Shown: positions 1-7,982, counted from the stretch's first letter. The stretch: 64,000 nt of DNA from Agromyces aureus (GCF_001660485.1 NZ_CP013979.1:3472001-3536000); one strand, 5' to 3'. Notes: generated from the letters alone by a model not told the origin. Made by a program: numbers and translations.

Positions 1-1
1 C

Positions 2-655
2 GGCATCCCCCGCGGCGCCGCGAACCACCAGGGCGGCCGCATCGCGTTCGGACCGGACGGATTCCTCTATGCCACCGTGGGCGACGGCGGGCTGCGCGAC
101 CCGGCACAGGACCCGACCTCGCTCGCGGGCAAGATCCTGCGCATGACGCCTGAGGGGCAGCCCGCACCGGGCAACCCGTTCGGCACGCTCGTCTACTCGA
201 TCGGACATCGCAACCCGCAGGGACTCGCGTGGGATGCGACCGGCGCGATGTGGGCCGCCGAGTTCGGCCAGAACACGTGGGACGAGCTGAACCGCATCAC
301 CCCGGGTGCGAACTACGGCTGGCCGGTCGTCGAGGGCCAGGGCGGCGTCGAGGGGTACGTCGATCCCGTGCTGCAGTGGCCGACCTCCGAGGCGAGCCCG
401 AGCGGCCTCGCGGTCGTCGGCGACACGCTCTTCCTCGCGTCGCTCCGCGGCGAACGGCTGTGGGCCGCGGCCCCCGCATCGACGGGTGCCCCTGCGCCGA
501 CAGCGTGGTTCGTCGACGAGCTCGGCCGACTGCGCGATGTCGCGCCGGGCCCCGACGGCGAGCTCTGGATGCTCACGAACAACACCGACGGCCGGGGATC
601 GCCCTCGGCGGGCGACGACCGCCTGCTGCGCGTGCGCCTCGCGCCGGCCGGGTGA
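2..655 (+). CDS. PQQ-type sugar dehydrogenase (GSDH family), C-terminal part
   Basis: The gene enters from before the window, so its start is missing; 217 residues remain. This is the six-bladed propeller family of soluble PQQ-dependent glucose/sorbosone and aldose dehydrogenases, usually secreted or lipid-anchored enzymes that oxidise sugars outside the membrane. Visible hallmarks are NHQGGRIAFGPDG (residues 8-20, with the histidine expected to act as base beside PQQ), GHRNPQG (68-74) and an EFGQNTWDEL...GANYGWP block (about 87-108). These are blade signatures of the family. The ORF ends in a normal TGA. The next gene is same-strand but about 120 bp away with its own promoter, so an operon is not indicated. 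The exact sugar cannot be told. Confidence 0.88.
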   Translation, partial: GIPRGAANHQGGRIAFGPDGFLYATVGDGGLRDPAQDPTSLAGKILRMTPEGQPAPGNPFGTLVYSIGHRNPQGLAWDATGAMWAAEFGQNTWDELNRITPGANYGWPVVEGQGGVEGYVDPVLQWPTSEASPSGLAVVGDTLFLASLRGERLWAAAPASTGAPAPTAWFVDELGRLRDVAPGPDGELWMLTNNTDGRGSPSAGDDRLLRVRLAPAG

Positions 656-778
656 CCCGACCCCCGCTCGACCTGCCTGAGGCTGCTGAGGCTTCCGGCG
701 CGAGGCGCCCGTCCGCCGTATCGGACACCCGGGATCGGCCCTGCCGCCGACCCGGCATCCGGGTCTATTCTCGGTCTC

Positions 779-1276
779 ATGGCGGATCTGGAACGGGTGC
801 GACGGTGGGCCGATGCGCTCATCGTGCTGCACCTCGACCCGACGGTCTGGAGCTTCGGCTACGACAACGCCAAGAAGCGCGCCGGCCTCTGCAACTACAC
901 CTCGAAGCGCATCTCGGTGTCGCGCTATCTCGCCGCGCGCTACGACGACGACGAGATCCACCAGATCCTGCTGCACGAGGTGGCTCATGCCATGGCCGGA
1001 CCCCGAGCCGGCCACGGGCCGAAGTGGCGGCGCACGGCCGCCGAGATCGGCTACGTCGGCCGCCGCACGCACGACGGCGAGGTCGCCAACGAGCTCGCAC
1101 CCTGGGTCGGCCGGTGCCCCGCCGGGCACGAGCACTTCCGCTACCGCCAGCCGACCCGCCCGCTCAGCTGCGGTGTCTGCCACCGCGGATTCGACCGCGC
1201 GAACCTCATCGTCTGGCACCGCCGCGAGATCACGGCCGCCGTGCGACGTCGGGCGGCCAGCGCGAGCGCGGGCTGA
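779..1276 (+). CDS. SprT-like zinc metalloprotease-domain protein
   Basis: A 165-residue protein with HEVAH (66-70) and a third histidine at 79 (AGHG), the zinc-binding set of the SprT/Spartan-like fold. It is followed by a probable zinc ribbon (Cys113, His117 and CGVC at 131-134). SprT-like domains occur in proteases acting on DNA-protein crosslinks, but the short bacterial members are mostly uncharacterised, so peptidase activity is inferred from the motif. A TATTCT box lies 7 nt before the ATG, so the message is probably leaderless. It stands alone between the dehydrogenase and a CGNR protein. Confidence 0.82.
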   Translation: MADLERVRRWADALIVLHLDPTVWSFGYDNAKKRAGLCNYTSKRISVSRYLAARYDDDEIHQILLHEVAHAMAGPRAGHGPKWRRTAAEIGYVGRRTHDGEVANELAPWVGRCPAGHEHFRYRQPTRPLSCGVCHRGFDRANLIVWHRREITAAVRRRAASASAG

Positions 1277-1382
1277 TCGCATACGCCGTTCGGCATACGA
1301 TTCCGAATCCGCCGGGGGCATTCGTTCCAACCGTGAGCAGATCGCGATCTTCGGCGGCGCCCAGTCCCGCTAGCATTGCCGG

Positions 1383-2045
1383 GTGCCCGTCTCAACCGTC
1401 TCGATCCCCGTCGGACAATGGCTCGTCTCCAGCGAAGGCGTTCGCTGGTGGTTCGACTCCGGTTCGTTCGCCCTCGACTTCGCCGTGACCGGCGCGCTGG
1501 GCGAGCCGGCCGCTCCAAGGGCGGCCTCCGCTGCTGCGGCGAACGAACGCCTCCACGCACCCGACGACCTCACCGAGTGGCTGCGCGATCGGTTCCCGGT
1601 TGCCGTCGGATCGGCCAGGTCGCGCGACCTCTTCGACGCGGTCGCGCTGCGCGACGCGATCGTGCGCATGGCCCGCGCCGCCGCCCAGGGCGACGAGCTG
1701 CGCGGCGGCGACGTCGACGTCGTCAACCTGTATGCCGCGACCCCCGACATCCCGCCGTCGCTCGGCGGCGGCACGCGCCAGGCCGGCCGCTCGGTGCACA
1801 CCGTGCCGCAGGCGCTCGCCACGATCGCCCGCGACGCCGTCGACGTGTTCTCGCCCGAGAACGCCGGGCGCCTGCGCGAGTGCGACGGCCCGGACTGCAG
1901 CATGGTCTACCTCGACACGTCGCGCGCGGCCACCCGCCGCTGGTGCTCGATGCAGCGCTGCGGCAACCGCGCCAAGGTGCGCGCCCACCGCGCGCGCAAG
2001 GCGAGCGCGAACGGGCGCGTCGAGCTCGACCAGACCGCCGCCTGA
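1383..2045 (+). CDS. CGNR zinc-finger (ABATE-type) probable regulator
   Basis: A 220-residue protein with an N-terminal ABATE-like region and a C-terminal CGNR zinc finger. The four expected cysteines are at 167, 172, 188 and 193, the last inside CGNR (193-196), with a basic tail (KVRAHRARK). CGNR proteins are thought to be stress-linked DNA-binding regulators, but targets are generally unknown. The start is GTG at 1383: TAGCAT at 1371-1376 leaves exactly 6 nt, which suits a leaderless transcript. It converges with the comB-like gene. Confidence 0.85.
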   Translation: MPVSTVSIPVGQWLVSSEGVRWWFDSGSFALDFAVTGALGEPAAPRAASAAAANERLHAPDDLTEWLRDRFPVAVGSARSRDLFDAVALRDAIVRMARAAAQGDELRGGDVDVVNLYAATPDIPPSLGGGTRQAGRSVHTVPQALATIARDAVDVFSPENAGRLRECDGPDCSMVYLDTSRAATRRWCSMQRCGNRAKVRAHRARKASANGRVELDQTAA

Positions 2046-2104
2046 CCTCCAGGCGAATCCCCGCCGGTCAGGAGGCGCTCCGGCGCCGTATCGAGACCCT
2101 GCCC

Positions 2105-2120
2105 GACCCACCGATGGGTC
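2105..2120. terminator. Small hairpin between convergent genes
   Basis: GACCCA (2105-2110), loop CCGA and TGGGTC (2115-2120) form a 6-bp stem in the gap between the CGNR gene and the convergent comB-like gene. No T-run follows. It may act as a weak two-way terminator. Confidence 0.3.
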
Positions 2121-2174
2121 CCGAGACACCGCGTCCCGAGACCCGAGCCGTCCCGAGCGAGCGGATGCCGCGGG

Positions 2175-2849
2175 CTACGCCCCGAAGGTTCCGTCGCGCA
2201 GCTCCGGCACGACGTCGGTGACGTCGCGCTGGGTGGCCTGCCGCACCTCGTCCTTGCGCGCGTCGGCGACGAGCTCCGCGCCCGATCCGCCGGCGCCGAT
2301 GAGGTGCACGGCCGCGTGCTGCAACCCCTCGAACGCCGCGCAGGCGACGGCGGCCTCCGGCGAGGTGTGGTCGACGCCGAGTCGCACGAGCGCATCGATC
2401 ACCGCGCCGGCCGTGAGCTGGTCCTCGATCGCGAAGCGGATGCCGGTGGCCGGCGCTCCCGCGTCGTCCCCGCTCGCGGAGACGGCTCGCTCGCCCGCGG
2501 CGACGACCGCGACGAACAGGCGTTCGCCGCGCGACTCCTGCAGGGCGAGGATTCGGCGGGCGACCGCCTCGCGGTTGCGCAGCGAGGCGGCGAGCACGAC
2601 GACGTCGCGGCCCGCGAGATCGCGGGCGAGCTCGGCGGTCTCGGTGGCCGCGACATCCGGTGCCGCGCCCTCGGCGAGCGCGAGCGTCTGCCCGCGCTCG
2701 GCGGCGAGCACGGCCTGCGTCGTGACGAGCAGCGCGTCCACGAGCACGACCACGTGCGCCCCCACGAGGATGCGTCGGGCACCGTCGACGCCCCAGTCGA
2801 ACCGGACCTGGTACTTCGCCTGCCCGAGGGCGGCCGTCGAATCGCTCAC
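2175..2849 (-). CDS. 2-phosphosulfolactate phosphatase (ComB) family protein
   Basis: A 224-residue protein resembling ComB, the Mg-dependent phosphatase of the coenzyme M route in methanogens, which has many actinobacterial and cyanobacterial relatives. The opening QAKYQVRFDWGVDGA and the segment DVVVLVDALLVTTQAV-like core fit the family. Because no other coenzyme M or sulfolactate gene is visible here, the substrate in this organism is unknown and the family name should be read loosely. The GTG start at 2849 is preceded on the minus strand by TAGCCT with a 6-nt gap, indicating a leaderless transcript. The 320 bp upstream hold repeats rather than genes. Confidence 0.72.
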   Translation of the reverse strand: MSDSTAALGQAKYQVRFDWGVDGARRILVGAHVVVLVDALLVTTQAVLAAERGQTLALAEGAAPDVAATETAELARDLAGRDVVVLAASLRNREAVARRILALQESRGERLFVAVVAAGERAVSASGDDAGAPATGIRFAIEDQLTAGAVIDALVRLGVDHTSPEAAVACAAFEGLQHAAVHLIGAGGSGAELVADARKDEVRQATQRDVTDVVPELRDGTFGA

Positions 2850-2944
2850 CGCGACAGGCTAACGCCGACCGGCGCCGAGTCCGGAACCGGCGTCGCATCA
2901 TGACGCGCGGTGGCAGCGCGGCGGCGGCAGAGCTCGGACGGCGT

Positions 2945-2992
2945 GGCGACGCGGCGACGCGGCGAGGCGGCGACCCGGCGACCCGGCGGGAT
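2945..2992. repeat. 8-bp tandem repeat, six degenerate units
   Basis: Consecutive units are GGCGACGC, GGCGACGC, GGCGAGGC, GGCGACCC, GGCGACCC and GGCGGGAT. The unit length is not a multiple of three and the tract lies outside genes, so it is a likely slippage-prone microsatellite. Confidence 0.8.
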
Positions 2993-3050
2993 GGCGCGAT
3001 CTGCGCAACAACGCGACCGCAACGAACACCAAGCATCACCGCCTACCAGG

Positions 3051-3128
3051 CACCACGCACTGCGCACTACGCACCACGCAGCACTACGCACCAACACCAC
3101 GCACCGCGCACCACGCACGAACACCACC
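3051..3128. repeat. Degenerate 7-bp CAC(C/T)(A/G)CG repeat tract
   Basis: The tract reads as repeated CACCACG, CACTGCG, CACTACG, CACCACG and CACCGCG units with a few inserted bases. About nine units can be recognised. Composition differs from its surroundings because one strand has almost no T or G runs. No coding function is visible. Confidence 0.7.
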
Positions 3129-3169
3129 GGATGCGGCGCACCCGCGCCCACCGCCGCGAGATCCGCGCC

Positions 3170-4459
3170 TCAGCGTCGCATGGCGTCGTAGGCCGCGAGC
3201 GCCTCGGCGTCGCTCGCCCGCGACGTCGCACGACGGGCCGCGTCGAGCGCGGCCACCGGGTCGGGCTCACGCCGGGCGATGAGCAGCTGGCGCTCCGCTT
3301 CGGCGAGGCGCGTGCGCGCGTCGGCGCCGACCCGGCCGCCACCGTGCGCGATGGCCGCGTTCGCCGCCCGCAGCTGGCTCTCGGCGATCGCGAGGGCGCT
3401 GCCGAGCGCGCGGTCGGCGCCGTCGAGTCTGGACCGCGCCGTCCTCACCTCGGCGCGGGCCGCATCGAGTCGGTCGAGCGCGATGCGCAGGCGGTCGCGC
3501 GCCGCGAACGGATCGGTGACCCGCTGCGCGCGCATGGCCAGCTCGTCGGCGGCCCCGGCGATGGCGAGCGCGAGCGCCGCCCCGGCATCGGCGGTCGGTT
3601 CGGTGGCCGTGCGTGCGGCGGCATCGACGGCCGCGTCGCGTTCGGCCCGAGCCGCCGACGCCTCAAGTTCCAGATGCTGCGCGAGCTCGGCCTCCGCCGC
3701 GGTCGCCGCCGCGAGCTCGGCCTCGACGGCACCGACCTCGTCGAGTGCGCGCTCCGCTCGATCCAACGCCTCGGCCGCACCGGCGCTCGCAGCTGCGGCG
3801 GGTTGCGCGCGGGCGATCGCGGCCGCCGCCTCGCCGAGACGCTCGTCGGCCCGTGCGAGCGCGGAATCGGCCCGCTCCAGGTTGCGATGCGCTCCGCCGA
3901 GCGCCGAGGGGGCGTACCGGCGCGACAGCTGTTCGAGCATCGCGGCGGCCGCTCGCCGGCGCGCGCCGAGCTCGCGGGCCCTCGCGTGCATGGCCGGCCC
4001 CTCGACGGTCGCGCCGTGCTCGGCACGACGGCGTGCGGCGAGCGCGGCATCCGCGTCTTCGAGCGTGCGCAGCACCTGCTCGCAGAGGTCGATGATGCGC
4101 GCGCTCCACGTGCGGCGCTCGGCCGCCGTGCCGGGATCGGCATCGTCGAGCCGCTGCTGCAGCAGGAAGGCCTCGCGAAGCCGGCGCTGCGCCGACTCGA
4201 CGGATGCGCGTGCCGCACGGGCGGTCGTCTCGTCGAACTGCGCCTCGGCGAACGCGACCTCGGCGAGCCCTTCGCGGACGGCCGTGTCGGCGCGCACGAT
4301 GAGCGACTTCGCCTCGATCTCGATAGGCGCCGTCGCGGCGAGCGCCGCCCGCTCGCGCTGGTGCCCGAGCCGGCGGAATCCCAGCACGGCCCCGACGAAC
4401 CCGGCCACGGCGACGCCGGCCACCACGAGCGAGGGCACCCACCAGAGTCCGTCGGCCAT
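3170..4459 (-). CDS. Membrane-anchored Ala-rich coiled-coil protein
   Basis: The chosen start (ATG at 4459) gives 429 residues and is set by TAGACT 7 nt upstream on the minus strand. Longer readings add an unlikely basic leader. Residues 1-25 form one transmembrane segment (MADGLWWVPSLVVAGVAVAG), followed by a short basic stretch and almost 400 residues of alanine-, glutamate- and arginine-rich helix with heptad-like spacing. The composition resembles the long C-terminal coiled-coil tail of actinobacterial TPM-domain membrane proteins, but no TPM domain is present. A scaffolding or envelope-associated role is possible; no function can be assigned. Confidence 0.72.
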   Translation of the reverse strand: MADGLWWVPSLVVAGVAVAGFVGAVLGFRRLGHQRERAALAATAPIEIEAKSLIVRADTAVREGLAEVAFAEAQFDETTARAARASVESAQRRLREAFLLQQRLDDADPGTAAERRTWSARIIDLCEQVLRTLEDADAALAARRRAEHGATVEGPAMHARARELGARRRAAAAMLEQLSRRYAPSALGGAHRNLERADSALARADERLGEAAAAIARAQPAAAASAGAAEALDRAERALDEVGAVEAELAAATAAEAELAQHLELEASAARAERDAAVDAAARTATEPTADAGAALALAIAGAADELAMRAQRVTDPFAARDRLRIALDRLDAARAEVRTARSRLDGADRALGSALAIAESQLRAANAAIAHGGGRVGADARTRLAEAERQLLIARREPDPVAALDAARRATSRASDAEALAAYDAMRR

Positions 4460-4551
4460 GTGCCGGAGTCTAGGCAGCCGGGCTGCGCAGACGCCGTGTA
4501 CCGAACCACGGCACCCGGTTCCCGGCACCCGCCCCGTCTGCACGGCGAGAA

Positions 4552-4611
4552 ATTCAGGAGATCCCGGCCTGCACCCCGCTCCACAGCCCTGTCCGGCAGG
4601 ATCTCCTGAAT
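4552..4611. repeat. 13-bp perfect inverted repeat with 34-bp interior
   Basis: ATTCAGGAGATCC (4552-4564) is the exact reverse complement of GGATCTCCTGAAT (4599-4611). The interior is 34 bp. The arms contain AGGAGAT and lack a flanking T-run, so this looks more like a small dispersed palindromic element than an ordinary terminator. Confidence 0.65.
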
Positions 4612-4644
4612 ATCTTGATCCTCCGGCCGAGCGGCTCGGGTTCA

Positions 4645-4692
4645 CGAGCGGGTTGGCGAGCGGGCTGGCGAGCGGGCGGGCGAGCGGGAGGC
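4645..4692. repeat. 12-bp tandem repeat, four copies
   Basis: Four consecutive units begin with CGAGCGGG and differ only in their last four bases (TTGG, CTGG, CGGG, AGGC). The tract lies in a spacer just before the promoter of the next gene. Confidence 0.75.
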
Positions 4693-4771
4693 ACCTCGCG
4701 CTCGCCCGCCACGCCCGTGAATCCGCCGCAGATGCTTGGTTTGCGGCATCCGTCGGTCATATGGTCGGCTC

Positions 4772-5383
4772 ATGCGGGTCATGTTGAAGCTCGAGCTCGA
4801 TTGCGAGCCGGATGCCGCGTGGCGGGCGCTGCACAGCCCCGCCGTGCTCCGCGAGGTGGTCGCCCCGTGGCTCGACTTCGCGTCACTCGAGCCGGGCGGC
4901 CTGCCGACCACGTGGAGCGAGGGCCCGCATCGGCTGCAGCCGCGCGCGTTCGGGCGCGTGCCGATCGGCGAGGAGGTCATCGACCTCAGCCACCCCGGCG
5001 GACTGCCGCCGGGCGTGCGCATGCTGCGGGACGGCGGCGGCGCGCTCACGGGCCCGTTCGCGCTCTTCGACCGGTGGGACCACCGCATGGCCGTCTCGGC
5101 GCTGCCAGGCGGGCGCACGCTCTACCGCGACCGCCTGCGCTTCGACGCCGGGCCGCTCGGCGCGCTCGCCTGGTATCCGACGTGGGCGTTCTGGCAGTGG
5201 CGCGGCAGCCGCCTGCGGCAGCTCGCGCCCTCGTGGGCGTTCGACCCGCCGGGAACTGCGGATGCCGCGGCCGCCGCCCGAGGGTCGACCTCCGGGTCGA
5301 CCGGCCGGCCCCCGACATCCGGACGACCCCCGACATCCGCCCGGCCCGCGGCATCCGAGCGTTCGGAAGGGGCCACCGCATGA
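4772..5383 (+). CDS. Uncharacterised SRPBCC-like protein paired with DUF1684
   Basis: ATG at 4772 gives 203 residues. TATGGT at 4760-4765 stands exactly 6 nt upstream, which rejects the longer upstream start. The first 150 residues (EPDAAWRALHSP..LREVVAPWLDF.. and later RWDHRMAVS..LPGGRTLYRDRL) look like a polyketide-cyclase/SRPBCC-type ligand-binding fold; this is inferred from pattern only. The last 45 residues are a low-complexity Gly/Ser/Pro/Thr tail. Its stop overlaps the start of the DUF1684 gene (ATGA), so the two are translationally coupled and probably work together, but the job is unknown. Confidence 0.68.
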   Translation: MRVMLKLELDCEPDAAWRALHSPAVLREVVAPWLDFASLEPGGLPTTWSEGPHRLQPRAFGRVPIGEEVIDLSHPGGLPPGVRMLRDGGGALTGPFALFDRWDHRMAVSALPGGRTLYRDRLRFDAGPLGALAWYPTWAFWQWRGSRLRQLAPSWAFDPPGTADAAAAARGSTSGSTGRPPTSGRPPTSARPAASERSEGATA

Positions 5384-6009
5384 GCGACCAGAACCCGTCG
5401 CTGCAACTCGTCGACTGGCGTCGGCGCGTGTTCGGGTTGTACGCGGGCGTGCGGCAGCTGAGCGCGCACGACCCCGCCGCGGGCCACGAGCTCTGGAAGT
5501 CGGGGCGCGACGAGCTCTTCGCCGGGCACCCGCAGTCGCCGCTGCTGCCCGACGACCGAGCATCGTTCACGGGGCTCACGGTCGCACGGTACGACCCCGA
5601 CTGGCGGTTCGAGCTCGAGGTGCGCCGGCCCGAGGAGCCGCAGCGGCTCGTCATCGAGAGCGCGTCCGACGGCAAGATCCGCTTCTCGCTCGTGGGCACC
5701 GTGCGCGTGCCCTACCTCGGCACGCTCGACGTGTGGCGGCTCACGCAGTACGCCGGCGGCCTGTTCGTGCCGGTGAAGGACAAGCTGGCGGGCACGGCGG
5801 GCGGCACCTACGGCGGCGGACGCTACCTGCTCGACACCGCGAAGGGCGCCGATCTCGGCCCAGGAGCCGGCCTCGACACGCTCGTCATCGACTTCAACTT
5901 CGCCTACAACCCGTCGTGCGCGTACGACCCGTCGTGGTCGTGCCCGCTCGCGCCGTCGGGCAACACGCTCCGCGAGGAAGTGCCCGTCGGCGAGCGGATG
6001 CCGCGCTGA
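5380..6009 (+). CDS. DUF1684 family protein
   Basis: A 209-residue protein starting at the ATG that overlaps the previous stop, with GGAAGGGG about 8 nt upstream as ribosome binding site. The C-terminal block LVIDFNFAYNPSCAYDP followed by WSCPLAPSGN is the diagnostic end of DUF1684. The middle KIRFSLVGTVRVPYLG and the RLTQYAGGLFVPVKD stretch also fit. DUF1684 proteins are widespread but biochemically uncharacterised; the two cysteines in the terminal block are conserved. No signal peptide is seen, so it should be cytosolic. Coupling to the SRPBCC-like gene suggests a shared small-molecule or protein substrate. Confidence 0.85.
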   Translation: MSDQNPSLQLVDWRRRVFGLYAGVRQLSAHDPAAGHELWKSGRDELFAGHPQSPLLPDDRASFTGLTVARYDPDWRFELEVRRPEEPQRLVIESASDGKIRFSLVGTVRVPYLGTLDVWRLTQYAGGLFVPVKDKLAGTAGGTYGGGRYLLDTAKGADLGPGAGLDTLVIDFNFAYNPSCAYDPSWSCPLAPSGNTLREEVPVGERMPR

Positions 6010-6354
6010 ACCGGCGGCGACGCCCGGCCACGCCGCGCAAGTCCGGTCCCGCCTCGCCCCGCCCGCACTGCCCTGCCCCGAAACCCGTCGACCAACATTC
6101 TCAGCGCCGGGCATGCGACATCCGCTATGCTGGTGGATGGTGTGCGCGATGAACGCGCCGCCTGCGTCGTAGAAACGCTTTCCGGGCAGGGCCTCATCAG
6201 AGGGCGCCCGTTGACTCTCATACGGCGAACGGATGCGCCGACCGGCGCCTTCGCCAATCCCATCGCCGGGCCGATCCGCCGCACCGCGCCGCCGCACCAC
6301 TGCGAACGCGCACCTGCGCCGGCATCACCGTGCGGTGCGCCCCGAAAGGCACCC
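6010..6354 (+). promoter_or_regulatory. Long untranslated leader and promoter of the DEAD-box helicase gene
   Basis: This 345-bp gene-free stretch precedes the helicase ATG. A TATGCT box at 6126-6131 would start a transcript near 6138 and leave about 217 nt of untranslated RNA. A Shine-Dalgarno GAAAGG lies just before the start. DEAD-box helicase genes are often controlled through long structured leaders; that is known of the family and inferred here. No clear -35 hexamer was found. Confidence 0.45.
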
Positions 6355-7926
6355 ATGACCGACATCACCTTCGCAAACCTCGGCGTTCCCGCGCCCATCG
6401 TCGCGGCCCTCTCGGCCGACGGCAAGACCAGCCCCTTCCCGATCCAGGTCGACACCCTGCCCGACACGCTCGCCGGACGCGACGTGCTCGGCCGCGGCAA
6501 GACGGGCTCGGGCAAGACCCTCGCGTTCTCGATCCCGATGGCCGCGCGCCTCGGCGGCGAGCTCTCCGGCGGCCGTCGTCGCCCGGGCCGCCCCCTCGGC
6601 CTCGTGCTCGCCCCCACGCGCGAGCTCGCAACCCAGATCGACGCCGTGCTCGCCCCGCTCGCCAAGGCGTACGGCATGACGACGACCACGATCTTCGGCG
6701 GCATCAGCCAGAAGCGCCAGGTCGACGCCCTGCGCGCCGGCGTCGACATCGTCGTGGCCTGCCCCGGTCGTCTCGAAGACCTCATGAAGCAGGGTCACGT
6801 GACCCTCGACGCCGTCGAGATCACCGTGCTCGACGAGGCCGACCACATGGCCGACCTCGGCTTCCTGCCCGTCGTCACGCGCATCATGGACAAGACCCCG
6901 CAGTCGGGCCAACGCCTGCTCTTCTCGGCGACGCTCGACAACGGTGTGGACAAGCTCGTCAAGCGCTTCCTCCACAACGAGGTGCTGCACTCGGTCGACG
7001 AGGCCACCTCGCACGTCGCCGCCATGACCCACCACGTCTTCGAGGTCGACGACGTCGACGCGAAGAACGACCTCATCACGGCCCTCGCCTCGGGCACCGG
7101 CCGCCGCATCCTCTTCATGCGCACCAAGCACCACGCCAAGAAGCTCGCGAAGAAGCTGACCGAGCAGGGCATCCCCGCAGTCGACCTGCACGGCAACCTC
7201 TCGCAGCCGCAGCGCGACCGCAACCTCGCCGCGTTCGGCGACGGCTCGGTCAAGGTGCTCGTGGCCACGGATGTCGCGGCTCGCGGCGTGCACGTCGACA
7301 ACGTCGAGCTCGTGATCCACGTCGACCCGCCCATGGAGCACAAGGCGTACCTGCACCGCTCGGGCCGCACGGCTCGCGCCGGCAGCGAGGGCGACGTCGT
7401 CACCATCTGCCTGCCCTCGCAGAAGCAGGACCTCAAGACCCTGCTGCGCAAGGCCGCGATCCAGGTCACGCCCGAGCGCGTGACCGCGAAGTCGCCGTCG
7501 GTGACCGCCCTCGTCGGCGACGTCGCCGCGTACGTGAAGCCCCTGCCCCGCGCTGCCGTGCAGCAGCAGGGTGGCGGCGGTCGCTCGCAGGGCGCGAACG
7601 CGCAGCGCAAGCGCTCGGTTCGCGACGGCGCTCCCCAGTCGGGCGAGGCTCGCACCGAAGGCGGCGGACGCCGTCGTCGGGGTCGCGGCAACGGCGGCGG
7701 TTCGGGTTCCGGGGATGTCGCGCCCGGCGCTCCCCGTCGCGACCGGTCGGGCCGCCCCGCCGAGGCCAAGTCGAACGCCCCCAAGCAGGGCTCGGGCCAC
7801 AGCCGTGGCGCGCAGACCACGGGCGCGCAGCGCGGAGCATCCGGTCGCCCCGCGAAGCAGCCGCTCCGCGTCGGCAGCCTCGTCGGCCAGAGCAGCCAGC
7901 GCACGAACCGCCGCGCCCAGGGCTGA
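6355..7926 (+). CDS. DEAD-box ATP-dependent RNA helicase
   Basis: A 523-residue helicase that unwinds RNA, probably in ribosome assembly, mRNA turnover or cold adaptation. Motifs in order are a Q-motif region (FPIQ, 28-31), Walker A GRGKTGSGKT (46-55), PTREL (87-91), DEAD (160-163), SAT (191-193) and motif VI HRSGRTARAG (from 334). From about residue 400 the protein is a basic, glycine- and arginine-rich tail of low complexity that likely binds RNA. The start at 6355 is fixed by GAAAGG and by homology of the N-terminus (ITFANLGV). Reading the same frame further upstream gives a non-conserved extension. It has its own promoter and is monocistronic. Confidence 0.93.
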   Translation: MTDITFANLGVPAPIVAALSADGKTSPFPIQVDTLPDTLAGRDVLGRGKTGSGKTLAFSIPMAARLGGELSGGRRRPGRPLGLVLAPTRELATQIDAVLAPLAKAYGMTTTTIFGGISQKRQVDALRAGVDIVVACPGRLEDLMKQGHVTLDAVEITVLDEADHMADLGFLPVVTRIMDKTPQSGQRLLFSATLDNGVDKLVKRFLHNEVLHSVDEATSHVAAMTHHVFEVDDVDAKNDLITALASGTGRRILFMRTKHHAKKLAKKLTEQGIPAVDLHGNLSQPQRDRNLAAFGDGSVKVLVATDVAARGVHVDNVELVIHVDPPMEHKAYLHRSGRTARAGSEGDVVTICLPSQKQDLKTLLRKAAIQVTPERVTAKSPSVTALVGDVAAYVKPLPRAAVQQQGGGGRSQGANAQRKRSVRDGAPQSGEARTEGGGRRRRGRGNGGGSGSGDVAPGAPRRDRSGRPAEAKSNAPKQGSGHSRGAQTTGAQRGASGRPAKQPLRVGSLVGQSSQRTNRRAQG

Positions 7927-7948
7927 TCCCGCCCGAGCAACGCACCCG

Positions 7949-7982
7949 ACGGCCCCGATGAGCACCCGCTCGTCGGGGCCGT
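7949..7982 (+). terminator. Terminator hairpin after the DEAD-box helicase
   Basis: Arms 7949-7962 and 7969-7982 pair over 14 bp with one G-U wobble around a 6-nt loop (CACCCG). No T-tract follows, as is usual for high-GC actinobacterial terminators. Confidence 0.7.

Larger units (their letters stand above)
2850..3169. other. Gene-free spacer with two short tandem repeat tracts
   Basis: This 320-bp stretch holds the leaderless promoter of the comB-like gene at its left end and then only simple repeats. It has an 8-bp array at 2945-2992 and a degenerate 7-bp array at about 3051-3128. No credible coding sequence or RNA gene was seen. Confidence 0.7.
4460..4771. other. Gene-free divergent spacer with inverted and tandem repeats
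   Basis: This 312-bp stretch separates two divergent leaderless genes. It contains their promoters at each end, a 13-bp perfect inverted repeat (4552-4564 / 4599-4611) and a 12-bp tandem array (4645-4692). The reading frames through it encode only repeat-derived peptides. No gene was seen. Confidence 0.7.

Noticed and set aside
2945..3128. CRISPR array
   Set aside because: Units are 7-8 bp without spacers; no cas genes nearby.
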